From: Diplonema papillatum | Taxonomy: Eukaryota > Euglenozoa > Diplonemea > Diplonemida > Diplonemidae | Direction: 5' to 3' | NCBI GenBank assembly: GCA_030068145.1 | Contig: JAPJBO010000632.1 | Location: 62,001-126,000, forward strand | Length of the DNA: 64,000 nucleotides | In this document: positions 56,311-64,000 of the stretch, in pieces | How positions within the stretch are numbered: the first letter of the stretch is position 1 | How the letters are laid out: each line of letters begins with the position of its first letter | The notes under the pieces: generated by a model | Databases searched by the model: none | What the model was told of the DNA's origin: nothing | What the model saw: the letters and a program-made list of their open reading frames with translations, nothing else | Made by a program: the position numbers and the translations under genes

Positions 56311-56941
56311 TGGGTGGGTTTGGGGGGGCATGCATGGCTTCTTTCGTGTACACTTTATTTGCTCGCTTTGGCAAGTCAGGCTTTTGACTGCAAAATCGTC
56401 CCTGAACTTGAAGGGGTCCGAGTGGAAATCATAACTTGAGCCCAACACTGGTCCTTTGCCTTCGCTTGCACTTCAGGCTCGGTCCACCCGAGATGTGTGT
56501 GTTCCAGCGACGTGACGTGGAACAATGTCCAGGCAAGACAAACGGAGAACTGTATATACCAAAACTTCGAAATAATCGAGGGGCTGCCTCGTGCGTATTC
56601 AGAGTAACGTACAACTGGCAGTCTCCTCAAGCATTTCCTACAGGTGCTCGAACAAAAAAAAAAAAAAAGAAGAAAAGCGTAGTTTTGACAAACAGTTTGT
56701 GTGAAAGAAAAAAAAGAACCAGAGGAGCGACGAAAAAGGGGGGGATGACGGTAGTGGGGAGCCCAGACCTCTTCTGGCACTTCAGAAAAAACTGAGTACG
56801 GAAAGGGAGAGGGGACCACCACAGCCGACGGTGGAAAGGGGGGGTAGAAGTGGAGGACACGCGACGAGCAGTACGCGTACGTGGTGAGAGGAAGATACGA
56901 GAGCCCGGCACTCACTAACGGCGGCAAAGTCTAGAACGTGA

Positions 56942-57200
56942 GAGTTGTCTCACTCTCAGGCATCGGAACGTGCTAATTGTCTCATTCTTAGGCCTCCAGA
57001 AGTGACCCCAGTCTTCGGTATCTCAAAGTGATATCAGGCTCACTCTCAGGCATCGGAGAGTGCTAAGAGTCCGAAGGTGGCAATATTCCCACTCTGAGGC
57101 ATCTAAAACTGATGAGAGTCTCACTCGTAGGCTTCTAAAAAATGATAGTCTAATAGTGATATTCTCACTCTTAGGCATCTGGAAGTGCCAATCTCACTCG
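56942..57200. repeat. Irregular about 32-bp tandem repeat
   Basis: About eight diverged units around TCTCACTCTTAGGCATCTAA and AAGTGATA. No open frame of interest. Confidence 0.75.
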
Positions 57201-57986
57201 TGTAGAAGTGACAGTCTCGCCCAACGTGGAAGACTGGCAACGCAAAACAGAGAGTTGTCTTCGTTGCAGACAAGGCGAAGACCCCCTTCAGATCGTTCGT
57301 TTACGGAAACGTGATTCGAATGCGCGGGGATCCATGACGAGTCTACACACGGCAAGCAGATGCAGCAGAGAAAACGCTGCTGTTGGCAGTGGCGAGCTTC
57401 TCGGTTCTTCCAACCTTGCATGTTGGAATGAGGAAAAGAAAAGAAAAGACCGATGTGTGGGCCATTCGACGTGCTGAGGACCAATCCGGTTTGTCTTGAT
57501 TGGACAGCTTGAGAAGATGGCCTCGGGGGCCACTTTGCCTACCTGTCTGGCAGGAAGCTTTTCTTATGTCCTTGACAGGGATTTTTACTCCGACGAAGTA
57601 CACAGCAGCAGTACAAAAACCTAGGGTGACGTGTGTAATTGTCGCCCGACAGATGACGTTTGAAATTGCCATCCCTGGAGGGGGGCGACAATTTCGAACG
57701 CCATCGTGTATACAAACGAGATACTGTCTCTTTAGTGTTTATTGTGGTTTAGGTTCGGTGTTTTAGGGCCTCCGGTTGACCATCGAGGCAATTACACACT
57801 TCAACTACGGCTAGCCAAGTTTGAGACTGATGCGACCGTCTTTACTGTGTATACACGGTAGCAATTCCCCGACGTTTGAAATCGTCACCCCTCGCCGATT
57901 TCTTTTGCAATTTGTGGGGGGTGGGGCAGGTGACTCTTGCTACACGCTTCCCCTAGGTATCTGTGTACCCGATTGCGAACCCGAAA
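57201..57986. other. Stretch without supported features
   Basis: Only 57730-57790 (TTTATTGTGGTTTAGGTTCG repeat) is recognisable. Frames at 57208-57670 have no family or splice context. Confidence 0.4.
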
Positions 57987-58405
57987 AAATACTCGAGGGA
58001 CTGCCTTGTGCTCATTTCGAAGGAGGCTAGAGGGGGAGAAAACAATACAACTCCAGACTGGGTCTTTTTTGTTGAACGCTTACGCCCGCCACTAAACCCA
58101 GATTTACGCTGTGTTTCGTGTACAGCACACTTACCTCCTTTGATCTATCGCAACTGGCAGTCTCCTCAAGCATTTCCTACAAAGCAGGTGCTAATACAAA
58201 ATACTCGAGGGGCTGCCTTGTGCTTACTTCGAAGGAGGCTAGAGGGGGAGAAACAATACAACTACAAAATGGTCTTTTATGTTGAACGCTTACGCCCGCC
58301 ACTGAACCCAGATTCACCTGTGTTTCGTGTGGGCTACAGCACATTTACCTCCTTTGATCTATCGCAACTGGCAGCCTCCTCAAGCATTTCCTACAAAGCA
58401 AGCTA
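57987..58405 (+). repeat. Two SINE-B copies in tandem
   Basis: Copy 1 (57987-58198) ends GTGCTAATACAAAATACTCG, with the last bases serving as the start of copy 2 (58198-58405). The overlap ACAAAATACTCGAG shows the A-rich end of one joined to the AATACTCGA start of the next. Confidence 0.9.
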
Positions 58406-58739
58406 CTTTGTTTCTCTGGACGGATTGGAGCGGCAAACCTGTCGTTCGGATTACTATTAGTCTTCAAAGAAATAAGTTTCTTTTCCTACCAAAAATATGC
58501 CTTCGCTCTTTCACTATCCTTTCAAAAACTGTTGCGTTGACGCTTGTTCTGAGCAGGCCGAGTTCCAGGCCTCTCTTCAGGTTGTTCTTCTTCTTTTTCA
58601 CCTGGTATGTCTTGAGTTAGGGATCTCCATGTGAAGCACGGACATGTAAACTGCGACTGTGACATGATCTTCAGTTTGGTGTTGGTTCGCTCATTGCTCA
58701 GGCTTACATTTTTGGAACACATTGCAATGTCTCGAAGAA

Positions 58740-59020
58740 ATACTCGACGTAGCTGCTTCGACTCCGAATGGAAGGGGGGAAATATAGAGGTAAGGGGCAA
58801 ATACAATACAAACACAATCTGTTTTGTTCTTCGCTTACACCACCGTGTGCTGTTTTCCCACTCAGGACTTTTGACCTGTTGTGTTTGTGTGATTTGTCGT
58901 GTACGCATGACCTCACGTCCGTTCAACACGTGGTTCGGTAGTTACAGCACTTTGGATCCCTTCTGTTCTTTGTCGGGCAGCATCGTCGAGCATTTCCTTT
59001 CAAGCTGGCGCTTATGTAAA
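58740..59020 (+). repeat. SINE-C, full copy
   Basis: From AAATACTCGACGTAGCTGC to GGCGCTTATGTAAAAAAAAA; the terminal A run is the longest among the copies. Confidence 0.88.
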
Positions 59021-59769
59021 AAAAAAAGCATGTGTGAAGTCCAACCCTCGGGGTAACCCTGAGGTTCGAGACCCGTGCATAAATTGCCGGACTTAAAAAG
59101 AGCTGGCGGCAGGGTTCGAGTAGGCGAAAAATGTCGTTGCCGATACTCGCGGCGTTGAGCAGAGGCGAAGGCAAGATGCGTCACACGAGCAGAAGGAGAG
59201 AAGGAAGGCAAATCGCAAGGCGGCGATGTGCAAATCGGATTGGATGGAACGGGAAACAGGATCCCCCCTGAGCGCGACAGACTTGTTTTGCAACGCGTTG
59301 CAACGGGAATGGCGCGCACAAGGGCCGCGCGCGACCCACTTGTTCTGAGGATAACTAAGTGAATTCACACATGTAGCATCATGTGACATGACAGAGAACT
59401 GCATTTTTTAGAGTGAAAGTTCGCTTGAATTTTTACATGTGGCCTGACAGGTTGCCTTTTTCCCATGCTTTGGCGCATAGAGATCCCGCATAACAAGTGG
59501 GTCGCGCAGAACATTTCCGGTGCTGGGGCTTGCACTGATAAACGAAGCAACGGACGATCAGCATCAAGTGACCAAAGGTGATGAAAATGATACTTGTTCT
59601 TCGCGTGTACAGGGTATAAACCCTCTGGGGGATTGCAAGAACGTGCTTGGAAATGGTATGTTATGGAATGGAACCTCTCTGGGGGGAAAATGTTTCTTGG
59701 GTTTGAAGAGCGCGTGGTGCTTGCACCACTGAGGCCAGATTATTTAACCGCGGATTTAGTGAAGGATTG

Positions 59770-60140
59770 TTCTGTTGGGGGGAGGGGGGGGCAGCGCTCT
59801 TGTTAAGGATCAGCCACTTTGGCCGGATGGCCGGATAAACCAGACCCCCCCCTCCCCCCCCCTCTACAGTGCAGTTGCCTTGGAGGCTGGGTGGTCAAAT
59901 TCTCTAAGGTGAAATGGTCAAAATTCCCTGCCAAAAGTGGGCCCACAAAAATTTTCCGAAGTGTGGTATTTGGGGCAAAAAAAAATTTTTTTTTTTCTGA
60001 CCGCCCCACCGTGGTGACCACCTTAGAGTGTGACAGGTAGCGTCTCCCCCTCCACAGTGAAAATAGCCTATGAGGGGGGGGGGGTCATGGGCGGCTGATG
60101 GATGGATGGATGGTTCTTAACAAGATGCCTGGGGGGGGGG
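59770..60140. repeat. Dispersed repeat R1, longest copy
   Basis: It joins the block seen at 990-1222 to that at 7240-7400, ending GGATGGATGGTTCTTAACAA GATGCCTGGGG. G homopolymers of 10-14 bp are inside. This defines R1 as at least 370 bp. Confidence 0.85.
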
Positions 60141-62300
60141 GGGGGGTTTCCTTAGCACTTTTTCGTTGGCTTCGTTTTCTCTTTCATGTGCAACCGTTGT
60201 TCCGGAAATGTTCCCGTCAGTACAGATGTACTAAAATACTACTAGTAAGAAATGAAATAGAGGGCAGGAAAGGTGGGATGGGCAGAGTGCTTCTGCTCAC
60301 TATACCTGTTCGAGAGTGCTTCAAATCGAGCATTCCCCCAAGAAGTGAGTGAGCTCGAGACAGATGAAGGAAGTGCGTGGGTTGTGTTGTTGAACAAGAG
60401 AAAAAGTTGATTTCTTCCGCATTCCCAGAGGGTTTTCTATGGGGTCCTGGTGTCGGTTCTGCTGCCACTATAAGTCCCCTTAAGAAGTAGTGCGCGTCTC
60501 GGGTAAGCACAAGCCGCCGATGCCAAAAGACACCCCCTACAACGACACGCCCACCTATTTAAGGGTCGAGATCTCGTTCGTTAACGGAATCAACCTGACA
60601 AATCACTCCACCAACCAGGAGCGGCCATGCACCACCACACAATTCATCGAGAAAGAGCTCTCAATCTGTCAATCCTTGAGATCGTCCTGACCGTTTTACC
60701 GGATTATTATTCGGTCGTAGAAGCCGGCTCACCCCGAATTCTTCCGATGCCGGTTCGGTGTGAATGACATTCTTTGATCCTGTTTGGTTCGGCCAAAAGT
60801 CAGTCACGAGGAAGCAGCGGCACCCCCGTAGAGAACCCCCCTAAATTTTTCACACAAAACATGAAGGAAAGAGCAAGGTGGAGGTTTGTTTTCGATCGCA
60901 AAAATAAAAACAAAAAAAATGCGAAAAAATAATATTAGATATATGCCAGAAGTCTTGTCGGTTCGTAGAGAGGCAGCCCCGTGAGTTTTCAGCGCTAAGC
61001 TCGTCAGATCCTGCTGCAGCTGTGTCCACGTAGGACAGAGCACGGAATTGGTTCCAGAAAGCAGATGCGAGCAGGCAAGCCTCGTGCGCTGAGTCAAACT
61101 GTGCAAATCAAAGGAAACCACCCTGAGTATCAGCATTGAGCTCGTCGATGTGCCATTAATCCTGCTGTTGCCCACGGTTCAACAGGGCATCTACGTGCTA
61201 TGGTGAGCGCTGGTGTTGCTGATCGTTGGTGGCTCTCGTGCGGTCGACGATTTACGGCATTCTGTTGTCTAATGGCTGCTTGCTTTGGCTATCTTATTTG
61301 GTACCCCCGAAGCCCCCGTATTGCGTAGTTCCTGCGTATAAGCCGAACTTTGAGTGCGTGAGCCCCTCCGAAGAAAGATCCATCACTCGCACTTCATGCG
61401 TATGAGTCGAACTTTGAGTGCGTGAGCCCCTCCGCAGAAAGGTCCATCACACTCTGCGGACTTCATGCGTGGTTCGTGGAGGGTTTGTGAAACGGCGAGG
61501 GCTACATGTTCTGAGTGCACTGAACTTTTTCACAGCATATTGCAAGTTCCCTCGGTGGTACTGCACGGCTACTTTCACGTCTCAGGATGTTTGCGTACAG
61601 CCAAGGGCGAAGGACGTATCTGCGGCTGCTGCGGCAGTTGCCCGGTGGTAACCCCACACGCAGAACGCGGGGAAACGTGTTTTCCCAACTACATTGAAGC
61701 CTCTTCCCGACCGTAGCATCCGAGGAAGGTGCAAACATGGAGGGTGCTACGGTAGCCGTGCACGGGTCTAAGGCGCGTGCCTCGTGCAGGGCGGGTGTTT
61801 TGTGATCCGCCGCGAAGTTCGCTTCTGGTGCAGTCCCGAGAGACCGGCGTCGAGTTTCGGCTCACAGCCGGTTCCCTCGGGCGGCAACCGTAAGGGAGAG
61901 AGAGAGCGCCAGACACAATCCATCTCAAAAAGGACCACACATACTACTACTACTACTACTAGTTTTCCTTTGTCAAAGAGAGAGGGAAAGCCGGTGGCCG
62001 AAGGAGAAACTGGGTTCAACCCAGGCCGCCTTTCTATCCCGGGGAAACGATTCGGAAGTGCTGTTGACTTGCGGGCCATTACAGGCTGAGATTCCCAGCC
62101 GTGCGCTACCCGCCGCCAGTGTTTTCGGCCTTCTTTGATGGAACCCGCGATGAAGTTCTGGCCGGCAGCCGGCATTATCTGCCAAATTTGCCTTTAATGC
62201 GACGAAGTGTGATCTTTTTTTTAATACATTTTTTCTTCGTTTCTCTTTTCCGCCTGCTTTTTTGGCGCCAGTTACTGTTCGACGAAAAGGTGTTCTGGGG
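60141..62300. other. Long stretch without a supported gene
   Basis: 60150-60235 resembles 17775-17855 (TTTTTCGTTGGCTTCGTTTT). 61333-61455 is a tandem duplication of about 63 bp (CGAACTTTGAGTGCGTGAGC). Frames at 60804-61175 and 61770-62170 have no family. A tRNA-like CTGGGAATCTCAG stem on the minus strand at about 62085 is discussed under rejected items. Confidence 0.5.
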
Positions 62301-62545
62301 AAAGAGAGAGAGAGAGAGAGACGAGTTAAAGTGCAGGGACCATCTCTCCGGGGAGTTTCCGGTCTCCTCACTTCTCTTCGCACTGCTACGGCGGGCGTAA
62401 GTCGCTCCGGAGGCGCGCTGCAGGTTGCGGCTCTGCTACAGTAAGTTGGCGGCACCGGAGTTGGTGCTGCAGCGGGCGCTCTGGCCGGCGGGCGAGCTCG
62501 TCTCGCGGGGGACCCCCGCCTTGTAACGCTGCGGGCCCTCTTCTT
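62300..62545 (+). repeat. GA microsatellite with adjoining GC-rich dispersed repeat
   Basis: A GA tract, then AGTGCAGGGACCATCTCTCC, then the block also at 9890-10055. This is the most complete copy and defines the family at about 240 bp. Confidence 0.8.
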
Positions 62546-62689
62546 TCTACGGGCTGTAGGGATCAACACTGGCCTGCGGTTAGTTTCTGTGCTCGATAGT
62601 TTCAGTCTGCAGTGTGCGCGACGGTATTTGCACCAGCCGATGGCGTATATGCGACAAAATCTGATCGTGCTTGTGCGTCATTTTTCTTG

Positions 62690-62940
62690 TGTAAACTCGT
62701 CAATACGAGTTTAGACGAGTTTTGACGAGAAGGATACGAGTTTAGACGAGTTACGAGTCGACTGGCGAGAATTTTCTCCGACAACCGAAATACGAGTTTA
62801 GACGAGTTTTGACGAGAAGGATATGAGTTTAGGCGAGTTTGGCACGAGAATACGAGTCGATTGGCGAGAATTTTCTCCGACAACCGAAATACGAGTTTAG
62901 ACGAGAATACGACTCGTATGCACAGTATGCCTAGGGGTGC
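62690..62940. repeat. ACGAGTTTAGACGAG motif cluster
   Basis: Repeated ACGAGTTTAGACGAGTTTTG and GGCGAGAATTTTCTCCGACA words, partly tandem with a period of about 105 bp, ending CGAGAATACGACTCGTATGC and ATGCCTAGGGGTG. Confidence 0.8.
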
Positions 62941-63099
62941 GACTCCACCAGGAACTTCTGACAGTTTATTATTTTCAGTGTTTTCTCGCCCTCCTGAGGC
63001 ATGTCCGAGTGCTTTCCACCCCAGAAACAGGGTTTTGGGGACGACTCGGGGAAGTCCTGCCTCAGACGCTGGAGCCAAAGCTGGGGTTTTAAAACAGCG

Positions 63100-63860
63100 G
63101 GTGCCAGACCCGCCTTTCAGGTGTACATTTTCACACGCCCTTTCGTTGCGGCACAACCGCTTTCGGGTATACATTTTACATGCGTTTTCGTTGCGGCACA
63201 ACACCGATATTCGAGTTTCAATTTACACACGTTTTCTTTGTGGCACAACACCGATATTCGGGTGTCAATTTACACACGTTTTCGTTGCGGCACAACCGCT
63301 CTTCGGGTGTACATTTTCACACGCCCTTTCGTTGCGGCACAACCGCTTTCGGGTATACATTTTACATGCGTTTTCGTTGCGGCACAACCGCTCTTCGGGT
63401 GTACATTTTCACACGCCCTTTCGTTGCGGCACAACCGCTTTCGGGTATACATTTTACATGCGTTTTCGTTGCGGCACAACCGCTTTCGGGTATACATTTT
63501 ACATGCGTTTTCGTTGCGGCACAACCGCTCTTCGGGTGTACATTTTCACACGCCCTTTCGTTGCGGCACAACCGCTTTCGGGTATACATTTTACATGCGT
63601 TTTCGTTGCGGCACAACACCGATATTCGAGTTTCAATTTACACACGTTTTCTTTGTGGCACAACACCGATATTCGGGTGTCAATTTACACACGTTTTCGT
63701 TGCGGCACAACCGCTCTTCGGGTGTACATTTTACATGCGTTTTCGTTGCGGCACAACACCAATATTCGGGTGTCAGTTTACACACGTTTTCGTTGCGGCA
63801 CAACCGCTCTTCGGGTATGCGTTTTCGTTGCGGCACAACACCGATATTCGGGTTCACACA
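63100..63860. repeat. Satellite of 44-56 bp units in three variants
   Basis: About fifteen units share CGTTGCGGCACAAC and then differ: type a CGCTTTCGGGTATACATTTT ACATG, type b CGCTCTTCGGGTGTACATTT TCACACG, type c ACCGATATTCGGGTGTCAAT TTACACACG. The variants come in recurring orders (b-a-b-a, c-c-b), a higher-order pattern. Long plus frames across it are translations of the satellite. Confidence 0.93.
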
Positions 63861-64000
63861 CACCAGCTTCTGAAGCTGGTCTCCCGCCAGTGTATAGCTT
63901 GTCACAGCAACCCGTTGCTTCGAGAGCTTTTCGTTAACTTACACCAGCTTCTTAGGCTGGTCTCCCGCCAGTGTATAGCTTGTCACAGCAACCCGTTGCT
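63861..64000. repeat. Start of an about 80-bp tandem repeat, cut by the window end
   Basis: CACCAGCTTCT(G/T)A(A/G)GCTGGT, CTCCCGCCAGTGTATAGCTT and GTCACAGCAACCCGTTGCT occur at 63862-63919 and again at 63942-64000. The first part is a small hairpin (CCAGCTTCTGAAGCTGG). Confidence 0.8.

Noticed and set aside
59075-59110. Perfect B-box-like GGTTCGAGACC
   Set aside because: There is no A box at the right distance and no T stem forms; it is probably chance.
61985-62110. tRNA-like pieces (CTGGGAATCTCAG stem with TAGCGCA on the minus strand, and GGGTTCAACCC)
   Set aside because: The anticodon loop lacks the T at position 33, the presumed T arm is over 90 bases away, and no acceptor stem pairs.
62861-63937. 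A 358-codon plus-strand ORF with a repetitive protein
   Set aside because: It is translation of the 44-56 bp satellite; two frames are open at once and there is no domain or splice context.

Overview
This is nuclear DNA of a repeat-rich eukaryotic microbe. The few genes have GT-AG introns, the proteins carry long Ala/Gln/Pro/Lys low-complexity tracts, and most of the window is dispersed repeats, minisatellites and microsatellites. No bacterial, plastid or viral gene organisation is visible. My best guess is a euglenozoan, perhaps a diplonemid. The reasons are a tyrosine-recombinase retroelement whose gene order matches VIPER/TATE of trypanosomatids, divergent nuclear rRNA fragments, and all recognised genes lying on one strand. 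This placement is inference; an alveolate such as a chromerid is not excluded.

Layout. At 1-946 are two exons of an unrecognised Lys/Ala/Pro-rich protein (minus strand, continuing off the left edge). At 2541-6430 is an apparently complete VIPER/TATE-like retroelement (gag-like ORF, tyrosine recombinase, then RT-RNase H) with split direct repeats, lying between TAG trinucleotide arrays. At 7431-9800 are one exon encoding a C-terminal ubiquitin-like domain and several decayed partial copies of it. At 10886-11061 is a short acidic first exon with a CPFC half zinc finger. At 14634-24977 is a gene I assign to the MAP65/PRC1/Ase1 microtubule-bundling family, spread over at least four exons, with two exons tandemly re-copied and decayed inside the gene. 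From 25 to 44.7 kb there is no convincing gene; it is filled with SINE-like elements, terminal-inverted-repeat elements, foldbacks, satellites and rRNA fragments. At 44767-48526 is a large exon encoding an eIF4E-family domain with an extension of about 1000 residues, and its 5' end is tandemly repeated upstream to 49.6 kb. From 50 to 64 kb there are again only repeats, including an SSU rRNA fragment, several minisatellites and a 0.76-kb satellite at the right end.

The genes do not form a pathway. The best-supported new observations are structural. They are the TAG-array-associated VIPER/TATE-like element, repeated partial-exon tandem duplication at three separate genes, SINE families with intact target-site duplications, a marked plus-strand bias of several repeat families opposite to the genes, and scattered fragments of nuclear rRNA, one of them inside a MITE.
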